Counted from the first letter of the stretch, positions 34,501 through 41,487 are shown. The stretch: 64,000 nt of DNA from Branchinecta lynchi (GCA_023053575.1 JAKZAP010000011.1:868001-932000); one strand, 5' to 3'. Made by a program: numbers and translations. The notes: generated by a model from the letters alone, not told the origin.

Positions 34501-35287
34501 GTTCAGTACACCAGACTCAGAGCTACTAGTATGGGTTCCGGCGGCCCCCCGGTCAGACCCCCCCCCCCCCCCGCCTATAATGACCAGTGGGAAGTGGCCG
34601 AGCGTACGTGATGATGATGAAATTTTATTTATACACTTAAGAAGACGAAACTAGTGCAGTACAGACAAATAAAAGCAGCACGTATGTGTAATACTTCTGT
34701 ATTTTATGTTCTTTTTTGCTAGAAGGAATCTGTAAAAAAAACGTTCGTAAAGACGCTTGTATTTGAAAGATACATTAGGATTTGGAAAACACGCTCAGAT
34801 TTTACGCAGTGTGTGAATACGAAGAGATATTCCGCTGCGAACCCCGTCAGCAGTCAATGCACGAAGACCGAGTCTGTAGAACGACAGTTCACCAACTTCT
34901 GCGAGTTACCCCTCTATGATGACGCGCGAAGGAGAAATAAAATTTCATTCTTTTCCAAAACTTTGGAAAAAACACGAACATCTCGTTTTTATACTTTGTT
35001 TGCAATGAATGGTCAGCTTGGCTTCAAACCTTATAAAGCCTTTCGAAGCAGTTATATTATTATTATGACACGACTTTTTGACTACTAGACTAGCGAAGAA
35101 AAAGATCGTAGGCCCTATGAACCAAAACCTTAGGAATCTTGTTTCTATTTTAATTTCTTTTTATTTATTTCAGAGCTACCCAGACCAGGATCACGGCATT
35201 GTTACGTATAAGACGCATTTATACCATTCCTTGACCGCATTCTTAATGCAAGATTGTTTTAACTTGGAAAGTAATGAGATATCTTAA
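7335..35287 (+). CDS. DPP4-like: Dipeptidyl peptidase 4-like serine peptidase gene (7 exons, 5'-incomplete)
   Basis: Family S9B peptidases (DPP4, FAP) remove N-terminal dipeptides, usually after Pro or Ala, and are normally type II membrane or shed ectoenzymes. Seven exons (7335-7582, 8269-8470, 14481-14683, 20032-20223, 23135-23307, 31063-31274, 35174-35287) total 1,344 bp, or 447 codons plus stop. All internal introns are GT-AG with phases 2,0,2,2,1,0, and the protein is continuous across every junction. Seen: the end of the beta-propeller with four Cys, VYVYGGP (oxyanion Tyr), DGRGSGYQG, GWSYGG (Ser), HGTADDN (Asp) and DQDHGI (His). The active Ser argues against the inactive DPP6/DPP10 branch. 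About 300 N-terminal residues, including the usual Glu-Glu motif and membrane anchor, are absent; I found no candidate exons in 1-7334. DPP4 and FAP orthology cannot be separated from this part. Confidence 0.96.
7583..8268 (+). other. DPP4-like intron 1 (686 bp) with T20 and A19 runs
   Basis: The intron holds T20 at 8171-8190 and A19 at 8229-8247, which could pair with each other just upstream of the acceptor. The rest is non-coding with no recognised repeat. Confidence 0.7.
8269..8470 (+). CDS. DPP4-like: DPP4-like exon b (propeller cysteine-rich blade)
   Basis: The acceptor is TTTTAG|C and the donor GAG|GTAAGT. One base completes the split Val codon, then 67 codons follow and the exon ends in phase 0. 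It encodes RRLYEADI, then CITCDPSC and YGCSS. The four cysteines match the spacing of the two DPP4 propeller disulphides (human TCLSCELNPERC and LRC). SVSFSKDASRYSY matches the SVSFS-KEA block of the family. A 19-A run lies 21 nt upstream of this acceptor. Confidence 0.95.
8471..9490. other. Intron 2, proximal part; G-tracts and a repeat block
   Basis: There is no gene. G-runs occur at about 8899-8912 and 8982-8995. The block 9100-9230 (GCGTCATAGTAGAATTT, then GACAGCCACAGATATTCTGA) is the same repeat as at 5470-5610. Confidence 0.5.
9491..10010. mobile_element. MITE-like element with TTAAAGTTTAAC termini, in intron 2
   Basis: The left end is AAGTTTAAAGTTTAACTGG and the right end CTTTTCAATTAAACTTTAAC. 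It carries the GGAAATTCCACTGTTTGAAA and CGAAGTAACGCATTTTC blocks shared with 5.3 and 37.6 kb. No coding capacity. Confidence 0.6.
10400..11240 (-). mobile_element. CR1-like LINE 3' fragment (RT C-terminus and 3' UTR)
   Basis: Reading complement, 11,220-10,630 encodes in broken frames MKVNSKKSSIM, TNDLKWDAHIKNILKQA, MYISFVRPILEYACPVWHFG, IENIQK and RALMIINGEG. This is the standard order of the end of a CR1/L2/jockey reverse transcriptase. Frameshifts occur near 11,090 and 10,840. The 3' end has ATTCTATTCTAG words near 10,405, like CR1 tails. Decayed. Confidence 0.85.
11298..11645 (+). pseudogene. LINE endonuclease-RT linker remnant, inverted relative to its RT part
   Basis: A 114-codon frame reads AYITEKIKALVQQKLKLFRH, then LRKIIKKRRAASNYERTK. 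This resembles the basic linker between endonuclease and reverse transcriptase in CR1-like LINEs. It lies next to the minus-strand RT fragment but on the opposite strand, as expected for a 5' inversion during insertion. Confidence 0.6.
11810..13366 (-). mobile_element. Family B HINE/pearl-like element, copy B1
   Basis: On the minus strand it starts at 13,366 with TTTTTGGGATCCCAAAAC and a GTCCGTCTGTCCG microsatellite, then the ATGAAACTTGGTGTGAGGG block. A core of 137-bp units follows (phase points 12,471, 12,608, 12,745, ~12,885, ~13,020), each with TTTCCGGTTTGGGCCGGATT and CAGCATGTCTTCCTACC. It ends TTTTTGGGATCCCATCG and GGTCTTGTT. It is a near mirror image of copy B2 across exon c. Non-coding. 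Confidence 0.85.
13367..14030. repeat. Intron 2 with partial MITE copies
   Basis: 13,430-13,561 matches one end of the CAAAATAACACTAGGGAG element family (full copies at 49.96 and 50.79 kb). 13,660-13,830 matches, partly reversed, the block at 10,130-10,270. No gene. Confidence 0.5.
14031..14453. mobile_element. TIR element with GATACCATGGTATC palindromes, 3-bp TSD
   Basis: Termini are AGTTGCGTTTTTACAGATAC and its inverted counterpart, flanked by ATT (14028-14030 and 14454-14456). The interior is dense with GATACCACGGTATC-type palindromes. A second copy at 53,630-53,929 has an AAT duplication. The 3-bp duplication suggests PIF/Harbinger-type mobilisation, though the usual target is TWA. It ends 27 nt before exon c. 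Confidence 0.85.
14481..14683 (+). CDS. DPP4-like: DPP4-like exon c (propeller to hydrolase linker)
   Basis: The acceptor is CTTGTAG|GAT (phase 0) and the donor CGT|GTAAGT (phase 2). The exon encodes WEDNADLRARLETIDLPKF, then MMMPQTYDP and KKYPVLVYV. This corresponds to the end of the propeller and the first strands of the alpha/beta hydrolase domain (human LPPHFDKSKKYPLLLDVY). A 3-bp-TSD inverted-repeat element ends 27 nt before the exon, and two inverted family-B elements lie on either side of it (11,810-13,366 and 15,092-16,686). Confidence 0.95.
15092..16686 (+). mobile_element. Family B HINE/pearl-like element, copy B2
   Basis: It starts TTTTTGGGATCCCAAAACG. A long (GTCC)n-type microsatellite lies at 15,149-15,213, then ATGAAACTTGGTGTGAGGG, a core of 137-bp units, the second TTTTTGGGATCCCATCG and the end GGTCTTGTT. 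No TSD was seen. Arrangement and sequence mirror copy B1. Short frames such as the 72-aa ones are periodic by-products of the 137-bp units. Confidence 0.88.
16687..18230. other. Intron 3, mostly without recognised features
   Basis: The stretch holds a (GT)n run followed by a long G-run at about 17,829-17,860 and a C-run at about 18,140-18,158. The remainder is AT-rich, with no frame or repeat I recognise. Confidence 0.5.
18231..19304 (+). mobile_element. Family B element, copy B3 (shorter, more diverged)
   Basis: It has TTTTTGGGATCC at the start, GTCCGTCTGTCCG, GATGAAACTTGGTGTGAGG, several degraded 137-bp-type units with CCGGAATCCGGC, a second TTTTTAGGATCCCATCG and the end GGTCTTGTT. Confidence 0.8.
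19633..20006. mobile_element. hAT-like MITE with 8-bp target duplication
   Basis: It is flanked by a perfect 8-bp direct repeat ATCACAAA (19,625-19,632 and 20,007-20,014). Ends are CAAGGCCGTATCTTG and, inverted, CAGGGCCATGTCCAAGG with a G/C run just inside. The 8-bp duplication and CA(R)GGCC ends fit hAT elements. The copy at 40,117-40,287 shares the ends. It stops 25 nt before exon d. Confidence 0.88.
20032..20223 (+). CDS. DPP4-like: DPP4-like exon d (oxyanion Tyr, DGRGSGYQG)
   Basis: The acceptor is CCCGTAG|G and the donor AA|GTAAGT (phase 2). One base completes the split Val, followed by YGGPNSQQ (Tyr codon 20033-20035, the family's oxyanion-hole Tyr in VYxGP), then SRDVIYALIDGRGSGYQG and GTVEVEDQIAVM. 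These match the hydrolase-domain signature of DPP4/FAP nearly residue for residue. The end of an 8-bp-TSD hAT-like element lies 25 nt upstream of this exon. Confidence 0.96.
20224..22067. other. Intron 4, proximal part; no gene, one tandem duplication
   Basis: 20,870-20,950 and the GTTAAACTTTAAAAG at 21,000 are remnants of the TTAAAGTTTAAC family. 21,271-21,525 is a tandem duplication with a step of 152 bp, marked by CAATCGGCTGTTAG. Nothing else recognised. Confidence 0.5.
21271..21525. repeat. Two-copy tandem repeat, 152-bp step
   Basis: CAATCGGCTGTTAG, ATAATCATCTTCGGCG and TTTGCAACTTTTG recur in the same order 152 bp apart (21,274 and 21,426), with moderate divergence. No function is evident. 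Confidence 0.75.
22068..22442 (-). mobile_element. Family B fragment, copy B4
   Basis: Minus-strand remnants in order: CTTCGTAAAGTTG, GGACGGACG microsatellite relics, AACTTGGTGTGAGGATCC, a CCCCCACCC block and one core unit with GCCGGATTCCGGG. Both ends are lost or strongly diverged. Confidence 0.7.
22919..23058. repeat. Tandem duplication just upstream of exon e
   Basis: An AT-rich unit of roughly 66 bp (TTTAATTATAATTTACAT, then TTTGTGTTGCGGAATGATAT) occurs twice in direct order, ending about 75 bp before exon e. Confidence 0.8.
23135..23307 (+). CDS. DPP4-like: DPP4-like exon e (catalytic serine)
   Basis: The acceptor is ATTTCAG|A and the donor TTACG|GTGAGC (phase 1). One base completes the Lys codon, then ELKKEVFVDGTKAAIWGWSY places the nucleophile elbow GWSYGG, with the catalytic Ser as AGC at 23190-23192. 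FRCGMSVAPV holds the Cys that pairs with the C-terminal Cys in DPP4. An open frame runs about 98 bp further upstream into the intron, but protein homology begins exactly at this acceptor. Confidence 0.96.
23344..23714. mobile_element. TTAA-flanked MITE (AGGACC termini) in intron 5
   Basis: The element is bounded by TTAA on both sides (23,340-23,343 and 23,715-23,718). Ends are AGGACCCCTCGCAC and, inverted, AGGACCTGTCTTACC. Related sequence with AGGACACCTCGTGCT starts at 62,535 and the inner part resembles 35,745-35,890. TTAA duplication is the piggyBac signature; the TIRs are not a piggyBac match I can confirm. Confidence 0.6.
23766..24089. mobile_element. MITE with ~40-bp TIR starting GTCAGAAGTTTGATAACAG
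   Basis: Long, essentially perfect terminal inverted repeats run GTCAGAAGTTTGATAACAG to GCGCGGTTT. A short relative with ACACTGTCAGAAG ends lies at 27,604-27,783 and a fragment at 61,612-61,740. There is no obvious target duplication and no coding frame. Confidence 0.75.
24106..24514. mobile_element. MITE with CATTGACGCG termini and GACGCAACGC blocks
   Basis: The left end CCGCTTTTACATTGACGCG matches, inverted, the right end CGCGTCAATGTGAACGCGG. Subterminal blocks of GCGACGACGCAACGC-type words are also inverted. The relative at 28,594-29,218 has a TTA target duplication. Confidence 0.7.
24521..27568 (+). mobile_element. Family A HINE/pearl-like element, longest complete copy
   Basis: It starts with a T-run and the palindrome ATGGCACTTG...CAAGTGCCAT, then GTCGGTCTGTCGGTC, then GATGAAACTTGGCAAG. 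The core is built of about 140-155-bp units in a repeating three-part order of about 441 bp (ATGAAAC points 24,633, 24,789, 24,923; 25,076, 25,230, 25,364), each unit with a G-tract and CCGGA words. It ends CAAGTGCCATATGAGCTCG, AGCTCTTGTT. Frames on both strands are periodic by-products. Confidence 0.88.
27604..27783. mobile_element. Short MITE with TACACTGTCAGAAG termini
   Basis: TACACTGTCAGAAGTT at the left is mirrored by AACTTCTGACAGTGTA at the right. Its inner ATAACA/TGTTAT words resemble the 23,766-24,089 element. Confidence 0.7.
27966..28322 (+). repeat. Family A core fragment
   Basis: The stretch contains about two core units (GGGATGAAACTTGTTGGGAAG, GGACCCGAC, GTGGGTGAGTTAGAGGG) without either element end. 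It is followed by non-repetitive intron to 28,590. Confidence 0.7.
28594..29218. mobile_element. PIF/Harbinger-like MITE with TTA target duplication
   Basis: It is flanked by TTA (28,591-28,593 and 29,219-29,221). Ends are AGCTGCTTTCA and, inverted, TGCGGCTTTCA, with GACGCAACGC-type inner blocks shared with 24,106-24,514. A TTA duplication fits the TWA target of PIF/Harbinger. No transposase was recognised. Confidence 0.65.
29491..30995 (+). mobile_element. Family A HINE/pearl-like element
   Basis: It starts after a T-run with ATGGCACTTGCCTTCCGGCC and AAGTGCCATA, then GTCGGTCGGTCGGTCGG, GATGAAACTTGGCAGG, and core units with G-tracts to about 30,480. An AT-rich stretch carrying the AGAAGGGCC foldback core near 30,590 follows. 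It ends CAAGTGCCATATGAGCTTCC, AGCTCTTGTT. It ends 67 bp before exon f. Confidence 0.83.
31063..31274 (+). CDS. DPP4-like: DPP4-like exon f (catalytic aspartate)
   Basis: The acceptor is CCCTTGCAG|AT and the donor CAG|GTAAAT (phase 0). The exon encodes DSIYTERYMGLPTPDDN, then YNKTDLTRS (a sequon equivalent to the RNST site of human DPP4) and FLLHGTADDNVHYQQS. The first Asp of TADDN (31197-31199) is the catalytic acid. The frame continues without a gap into the last exon. Confidence 0.97.
31322..32164. mobile_element. TIR element AGGCGTACTCTCGCC with CTG duplication, in intron 6
   Basis: It is flanked by CTG (31,319-31,321 and 32,165-32,167). Long inverted ends (AGGCGTACTCTCGCCATTTC and partner) carry CCCCGAGGACTCC blocks. 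A second copy at 43,361-43,774 lacks the interior 31,535-31,970, which is a separate nested insertion. Confidence 0.85.
31535..31970. mobile_element. Nested TTAA-flanked MITE (AGGACACCTGAA TIR)
   Basis: It has perfect TIR AGGACACCTGAA and TTAA on both sides (31,531-31,534; 31,971-31,974). The sister copy of the host element at 43.56 kb shows the unfilled site, so insertion of this unit with duplication of one TTAA can be read directly. Confidence 0.85.
32233..33751. repeat. Foldback element (AGCGTGTTCCAACC ends) interrupted by family B
   Basis: AGCGTGTTCCAACC at the left is mirrored by GGTTGGAACACGCT at the right. Inner arms CTTGACGGC/GCCGTCAAG and ATTCTG/CAGAAT pair on both sides of the B5 insertion. 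Within 33,206-33,537 the outer 21 bp are inverted around TAGTAACTA-rich arms. Confidence 0.7.
32312..33205 (+). mobile_element. Family B element, copy B5, inserted in a foldback repeat
   Basis: It starts TTTTTGGGATCCCAAAACG, with GTCCGTCTGTCCGTCTG, ATGAAACTTGGTGTGAG, about two core units, then TTTTTGGGATCCCATCG and the end GGTCTTGTT. Flanks are the two halves of the surrounding foldback (GGAACGATTTTT and CTATTTTCC), placing the exact ends. Confidence 0.85.
33752..35173. other. Intron 6, distal part; no gene recognised
   Basis: The stretch contains a C-run at about 34,555-34,572 and an AT-rich block with TTATATTATTATTATGAC near 35,050 that may be an old LINE tail. A 91-codon frame at 34,813-35,088 has no recognisable domain. 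Confidence 0.45.
35174..35287 (+). CDS. DPP4-like: DPP4-like terminal exon g (catalytic histidine, stop)
   Basis: The acceptor is TTATTTCAG|AGC. The exon encodes SYPDQDHGI with the catalytic His at 35192-35194, then a helix ending MQDCFNLESNEIS and TAA at 35285-35287. The Cys matches the C-terminal disulphide partner in DPP4. The protein ends a few residues beyond the vertebrate C-terminus. Confidence 0.95.
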   Translation, partial: SYPDQDHGIVTYKTHLYHSLTAFLMQDCFNLESNEIS

Positions 35288-35360
35288 AGCATAAGTGGAC
35301 AAAGAAGATCGTGACTTAAGTGCCTTACTATTTTTGTACACCTGACAGATACGGAGTACT

Positions 35361-35366
35361 ATTAAA
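35361..35366 (+). terminator. Possible polyadenylation signal (ATTAAA) of the DPP4-like gene
   Basis: ATTAAA, the commonest variant of AATAAA, lies 74 nt after the stop codon. No canonical AATAAA was seen in the following few hundred bases. The short implied 3' UTR is plausible but unproven. Confidence 0.4.
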
Positions 35367-35428
35367 CCTTAGTTGATACAACCACTTCTTTGGAGTTTTC
35401 ATCGAACAGTCAAGGAACTACTTGGAAC

Positions 35429-35729
35429 TACACTGTAAAAACTATCTCCTTTATCGGTAGTTGTGCGTCACCGATTTCGGACATTTTTATTCCTAATTCG
35501 GAGAGTTAAAATAGAATTCGGAGTTTTTTAATCCGATGCAAGATAAAAACGCTAGAATGCAAAATACTGCAGAATACTCGCAGTATTTTGCATTCTAGCG
35601 TTTTAATCCTGCATCGGATTAAAACTCTCAAAATTGGGATTTCAAGGCTCCGAATTAGGAATAAAAATGTCCGAAATCGGTGACGCGCAACTGCTAAAGT
35701 CCGATAAAGGAGAGACTTTTTACAGTGTA
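35429..35729. repeat. Foldback element, TACACTGTAAAA termini
   Basis: The whole 301 bp folds on itself around GCAGAATACTCGCAGTATT. Arms carry AATTCGGAGAGTTAAAA, CCGATGCA and GCGTCACCGATTTCGG. It shares ends and arms with 63,087-63,466. It lies 142 bp beyond the DPP4-like stop codon. Confidence 0.85.
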
Positions 35730-38269
35730 CCTCGATCTACTTCGTGTTTCTGCTCAGATGTACCGAGATGGTTAACGACGTTACAACTAAGCTGTGCTTA
35801 CAGAAAATTTCATACGGCTACGGCTGTTTTAGCCTTTTTCCATGTCCCTTGCTTTAGATGACCACCTCGGCAAAATTTGCATAATTGGTCTCCTGACGAA
35901 TAAGCTCCTCGGTAACAATAGTTGCGGTTTTGACCTGAATTCTCCGTTCTAGCTTCTGAATTCTCGATTCTCGTACAAATTACCGCTTTTGCGGCTCGCG
36001 CTTCTCCATTCTCGCTTTTGCACAAAACAGTAATTTGGCAACTCGTCTGCAAGACGGTATACCTAGCTCATTGGGATCTGAGAAACTTGACAACTAGGAA
36101 TGATCAACCAAGGTATATCCCATTGGGAGACTAATGTGGACAGTATTATAAAAGGCAAAGAGAATGAGGAGCCAAAAGTGCTACCAGATACTCCCAAGAA
36201 AGAAAATCAAGCCAAACCGTCATACAAAGAGATTCAGTATGCTTATGTTAACGTTTGCTAACAGTGAACGATCGCCGAAGACAAAACTAAAACCCAAACC
36301 AGGCATTTCTTCCTATAAATACTAGTAATAATCACTCACGCTTTTGTCACTTTTTGAATATTTTACGAATTTACCATCCACCTATTAAAGTGACTCAGCA
36401 GACACCTCTTTTTTCTTTTTTATAACTTGAAAAGTTTGCCGGGAGGAACGCACCTTCAATGGAGAAGATGGCGGTCTGAACCGTCAGATGCCTTCAAAAG
36501 AGGAAGGACCTTTTTAAAAAATTCAAAATCAAAGAAATTTAATTGAATTTCTGCTTCAAGTTTGTGCCAGGATAACCCTGAAATAGTTGGCTGTTAGCTG
36601 ATATCGAGTTTGTTATTTTTCTTTTCCATTTTACTTTTTTATATGCAAGTAAGAAAGCCAAGGTAGTGGAACAGTTAAAAAAGTGTTCAAATAAGCATAC
36701 CTCTACTGTAAATCAGCGTCATTGACAGGTCATTGAGCAAGATTATTCCTCAATCTCCATCTTCAAGCCCATATCAGGTCATCCAGTAAGGGTGTCACCA
36801 GCTCTAGACAAGGAGACACAGCCAGGACAAGGTTATCTGTAACGAATTCCTTGCTTCCAACCCCTACACATCGGATACAGGTTTATCCATATTGAACATC
36901 CGCACTCTGTTGACCAATCAGGGAGGAGAACGGAGAGAGGAGAATCGAGAATTCCGTATCGAAGGAACTTCTCGATTCTGCAGAATCGCGAGGCTTTTCC
37001 CTTTCTCGATTCGTAAGAAAAGGATAATTCGCTTCACCTGAATAGTCAAAAAACGCGAAATAGGAGAATCGCGAGGAGAATTCGGATCAAAAACGCAACT
37101 AACGATCGGGCTGATGAAAGTCATGTAAAGAGAACAAACGTATGATAATCAGTGTATTGCTATCAGAGGAGATAGGATACGCTTTTGAAGTGAAAAACCT
37201 CGGGAACGAGAATTAATGGAAATACTAATGAAGTATAACGAATGACCATCATAAGTACGACCTTTCCTTTAAGTGAACGTTGTGGAATCGTACTGAATAA
37301 CAGTAATAATACAACGCAAAAAATAGGACATCTTCCTCTACAAGATTCATCTAGGATGCTTTAGCAGCGATATTTCGGCCCTTCTTGGCAAGAGTCCTCG
37401 TCAGGCTGTCAATCTTCAGGGTCAACGTCGGGGAAGGAAACAAACAAATTTACTGCACTGTCACCTTCTGGAAAAATAGCGGTAGTCGAAGCGGTTGTGC
37501 TCAACCAGTCAAACTGGTTGACGCCAAAACTCCACTTCTCACACAGCGCATACAGGTACCACAAATCCGACAGGGAAATTCCACTATTTGAAAAACTATT
37601 GTTCGTGAATACCGGAGCAACGAAGTAACGCATTTTCACCTGAGCCTAGTTTTTGTTGCATGCTGCAGGTCCACTTCTCGGCCGATCCCGGACTGATTCT
37701 TTCTACATCCGTTTTTGCACTGCAGTGCTTCCGAGGAAGACGGCAGCGCTTCTCGAGAATCAGGGACTTGCTCACCGACCAAGTCCATGCTTCCCTGCAA
37801 GGTGCTGCAGCGCTGCCGCTTCAACCAAGAAGAAAGTGAATACAACAAGTGCGCAAGCGCTCAGACGTGGAGTGTAAAAGTAAAATGTTTATCACATTTA
37901 CATGCAAACAAGCTTTAGAACCAAGACATTTCTCTTCCCCAATAACCGAACAAGTATTGAAATAATGTTGTAATCACCCCCTTTAAAAGCTTTAAATGTA
38001 AACAAACCGCCAGTATAAATCCAAAGAAATGTTGAAGATCTTGCACGAAGAGCAATTGTTCGAACACTGAATGGTGTGCCTGCCAGTCCCACCCTTTATA
38101 CCTTTTCCATTAGCAAGGTAATAACAAGTGCAATAAACCAATTCGTAGCAGACTAATGCCGCCTTTGTCACACTTCATTAAGAACGGTATATCATCGATC
38201 ATATGACAAAACAGTCCAGTTTCCAACTCTTCATTAAAGATTAAAGTACGTCACGTCGTCATATTTGTT
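35730..38269. other. Downstream of the DPP4-like gene; scattered repeat pieces
   Basis: 35,745-35,890 resembles the TTAA-element interior at 62.55 kb. 36,920-37,090 is rich in GAGAATCG and CTCGATTC inverted words. 37,375-37,640 carries the GGCCCTTCTTGGCAAGAG core and the GGGAAATTCCACTATTTGAA block. No gene recognised. Confidence 0.45.
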
Positions 38270-39245
38270 GATGTGACACCAAATCCTCATCCATAGACAT
38301 ATCTCCCCAAATATACAAGAGTTGGACTTGAGACCTGTCATGGATGAACTTGGCTCATGGGAAATCTGGGCCCAGCTGCCCATGAACGGGGGGGGGGGGG
38401 GTCATCGAAATGCGTATTGACACCTCTTTTTTTTCCGAAGTATACAGATTAGGGAATCTCCCCGGTCCCTATGAACCAAAAGCACAAAGGAATTTCATCA
38501 CCCTATCTCCAGTTATTGTCTAATTAAAAACATGAAATGGGCAATCTAGGCCCAGTTGCCCCTGAACCAAGTGAGGGTGGGGTCTGGGACCCGCAAAAAG
38601 TAAAAAGAGACCCCAATATTCACAACCTGCCGAGTCTCGACTTGATACCTGTTGATTCCTGGCAAGGTTAACTAACTTTACTCTAGGGCAATCTGGGACC
38701 AGTTGCGCATGAACGGGGTTGGTGGGGGAGGTGCAACTTTAAAAGTGATTTCCCAGCCCTAGGATCTACACGTCCAAGGAATTTCGTCGTCGTCCACTTC
38801 TGGTCAAGTTATGAACTTTATTCACTGGGCAATATGGGCCCATTTGCCCCTGAACCGGGTTGGGGTGGGGGGGGGGGCCCAAAAGGCACAACTAGACCGC
38901 AATACCCCACTTGCATACCAAGTGTGAACTTGATACCTGTTGAATCCTGTCACGGGTTACAAACTTTACTCCTGGGCAATCTGGGCCAAGTTGCCCATGA
39001 ACGTGGGGGGTGGGGAGGTGAAACTTTCAAAGCAATTTCCCAGCCCTAGGATCTACATGTACAAGGACTTTCATCGTCCTGTGTCCAGTTCTAGTCAAGT
39101 TATGCACATTATTCACTGGGCAATCTGGGCCCATTTGCCCCTGAACCGGGTGGGGGTTGGGACCCCCAAGAGGCACAACGAGACCCCAATACCCACTAGT
39201 ATACGAAGTTTGAACGTGATACTTCCACTGGTTCACGAGTTATGA
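38270..39245. repeat. Tandem array of G-rich ~140-bp half-units
   Basis: Alternating half-units are marked by GGGCAATCTGGGCCCATTTG or GGGCAATCTGGGCCAAGTTG, CCCCTGAACC or CCCATGAACG, a G-tract, and TCAAGTTATG or AAGTTTGAACTTGATACC. Two half-units make a repeat of about 280-300 bp. The layout resembles the family A core though the sequence differs. Ends of any carrier element were not found. Confidence 0.7.
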
Positions 39246-39634
39246 GCTTTACAAAATACGGTGAAAACCGAAAACCGAAAGCTGCTACAGCGCTCGCAAT
39301 AGTGGATTGTTCCAAGGAACACTCCACTAAAAACGCATATTGTGCAAAAGCAAAGAAGTGCTGCAGCAGAGATGCGGCAGTGCTATTGCAATAAAAACGA
39401 GGCTCTGGTCTTCAAGCCTCTGTAATAGAGCGAACACACGATGATGATCTGGAGCTCCTGGAATCGAATCCCTGCCCAGACTTTCGGCCACATCATCACT
39501 TCCATATTGAAATTTTTTTTTTTTTTTTTCAACTTGACGATGAAAGTGCAGGAAATCCGGGCGGGAAATCCTGATAGTGTTCTTATGGATAATGTTAATT
39601 TACAGTACCGTAAGTATAACTACTAAATTCTTAA

Positions 39635-41349
39635 TAGTCCGACCGCCAGCTCGTCAAAAGACGCTTAGTTTCGAAAACACCCGACCCAAAAGGTACAGTC
39701 AGTCTGACGATACCATTTTGTAGGCCAAAAAATCGTGATTCAGAATATGCTTGGAACGGTGGTATCCGACGCTGGCTTAACTCCTAAAAACACTTTTTTG
39801 TTTTCGTTTATACTTGCTTTGTAGAAGTGCTAGACCCCTTCTCGAAAAGTACCTATTTTAGTTGAGAATTGCTCAACAGGTAGTGCGCACAAGCAAGAAT
39901 CGCCGCTAATTAGTTAACCCTACAGAGAAGACACGGAAGAGGAGATAAAATTGCGAAACAAACATGACAGTAAAAGCAACTAAAGATCAGACTTTCTTGC
40001 TACTTACTCAGAGAACGCTGTAAAAGACAAAATATTTGATTTCTGACTATTAACAGGGGAAATAATGTAGCTGAACTTGGCATGGTAATACGATGATTTT
40101 TACCCATGGTTGCAGCCAGGCCCGTATCCAGGAATTTATTTCGGGGGGGGGGGGAGTGCCTGCTGATCGGACAAAAAAGTACACAAAACACATAGATCAG
40201 AGGGAAAAGCCTATACAAATTATGATTTTTGTATGTTTCGGGGGTGGGGTTCAACCCCCTAACCCTCCCCCCCTGGATACGGCCTTGCTTGCAGCTCAGT
40301 CTGTCTGGTGTGTTTATTATGTGAACAGTTACTTGAATGCGAACAATGCAGGTTTGTGGTAAATGATAGAAGGTGTAGTAAATGATACTAAAGAACCTTG
40401 TGTGAAGACGAATGGACGTTAATTAACCTGTTGTACCGACAAGACTGGAACTTCTCGGCTGCAACCCGACGAAGTTTGCACAATTTAATTTCTTACGTAC
40501 AGGAGGGGTACAAGACCTCGTTTTTACACTACCCCGATTGTTGCCGCGAAAATGTTCGTATGGGGGGCAGGTGCTCTGTCGACTCGGATGAAGAATAGGG
40601 AATTTGATTTTGTGAAGCAACGTTGGCAAAGTTTGAGATCTGTGTGTTCAACTCGTCTTTTGGTGCATTAGATATTTCGTGCGACATTTCAATACACGAG
40701 CATATTATTTGAACCAGTTGTAATCCCTGTAGTTGTTGATTCATTCCATCAAACTTAGGTTCTTAAGCAACAGACCCGCATCACATCCTTAATGAACGAG
40801 TGTCTACTACTGGCACACGGAATCAGCGGGTTCAATTTGGTTAGCAATAACTTTTCTGCCGACAGTAGCCCACTACAGCAGATGATGGCACTTGTTTCTG
40901 AGGAGGAGAATAACTTATCAGGTTGCAGGTCTACTTATTTATTAACGGTATATTCATAATCAACGGGTTCGATTTGGTTGTAATCCATTTTTCAACCACT
41001 GGGTTTGATAGCTATACTCATTATTGAGAAGAAATAATGGAATAGCATTAGGCTTCATTTCTACTTTAAGCCCTATTCCGGAATTTATTATCGGCATATT
41101 CGGAATCAGCGGGTTCGGTTTGTTCGGAATCCATTTTTCAACCTACTGTGTTTGAGAGCGATACTTCTTATAGAGAGGAAATAATGGAACAGTATCGAGC
41201 TTCATTTCTGCTTTAAGCCATCGTTTCCGGAACCAGTTCCCGGCATATTCGGAATCAGCGTGTTCGATTTGGTCGGAATCCACTTTTAAACCTACTGTAC
41301 CGTTTGGGTTAGGGGGGTGTCACATTTTCAGGACCTGGCGGTCGGACTA
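39635..41349. mobile_element. PIF/Harbinger-like 1.7-kb TIR element with TAA duplication
   Basis: It is flanked by TAA (39,632-39,634 and 41,350-41,352). The TIR is TAGTCCGACCGCCAG at the left and its exact inverse at the right. The right third is a tandem array (TTCGGAATCAGCGGGTTCG at about 40,815, 40,950, 41,097 and 41,248, steps near 150 bp). A hAT-like MITE is nested at 40,117-40,287. Short frames at 40.4-40.75 kb are not recognisable as transposase. Confidence 0.8.
40117..40287. mobile_element. hAT-like MITE, nested, 8-bp target duplication
   Basis: Ends are CAGGCCCGTATCCAGGAATT and, inverted, CAAGGCCGTATCCAGGG, with G/C runs just inside. Flanks are GTTGCAGC and CTTGCAGC, 7 of 8 identical. 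Same family as 19,633-20,006. Confidence 0.8.
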
Positions 41350-41487
41350 TAATCTACAGCAGGGTGAAAGTCCGAGAGATAAAGGACCGAGTGACAAGTA
41401 AGTCGCAATAGAGTCGGCTTGAGGCGTATAGCATAGGAAGAGTTATGGTTTCCCTGGTTCGCTACGATTTTAGGATCTCCAGTCTAA

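Noticed and set aside
34813..35088. 91-aa frame just upstream of the last DPP4-like exon
   Set aside because: It lies in intron 6, is out of continuity with the protein, and shows no domain.
7335..35287. Assignment to the inactive DPP6/DPP10 branch
   Set aside because: The GWSYGG serine is present as AGC, with Asp and His also intact; DPP6 and DPP10 lack the nucleophile.
35845..37110. GAGAATCG/CTCGATTC-rich stretch as a regulatory element
   Set aside because: Only loose inverted word repeats are seen, with no defined ends or conserved motif to support a specific call.
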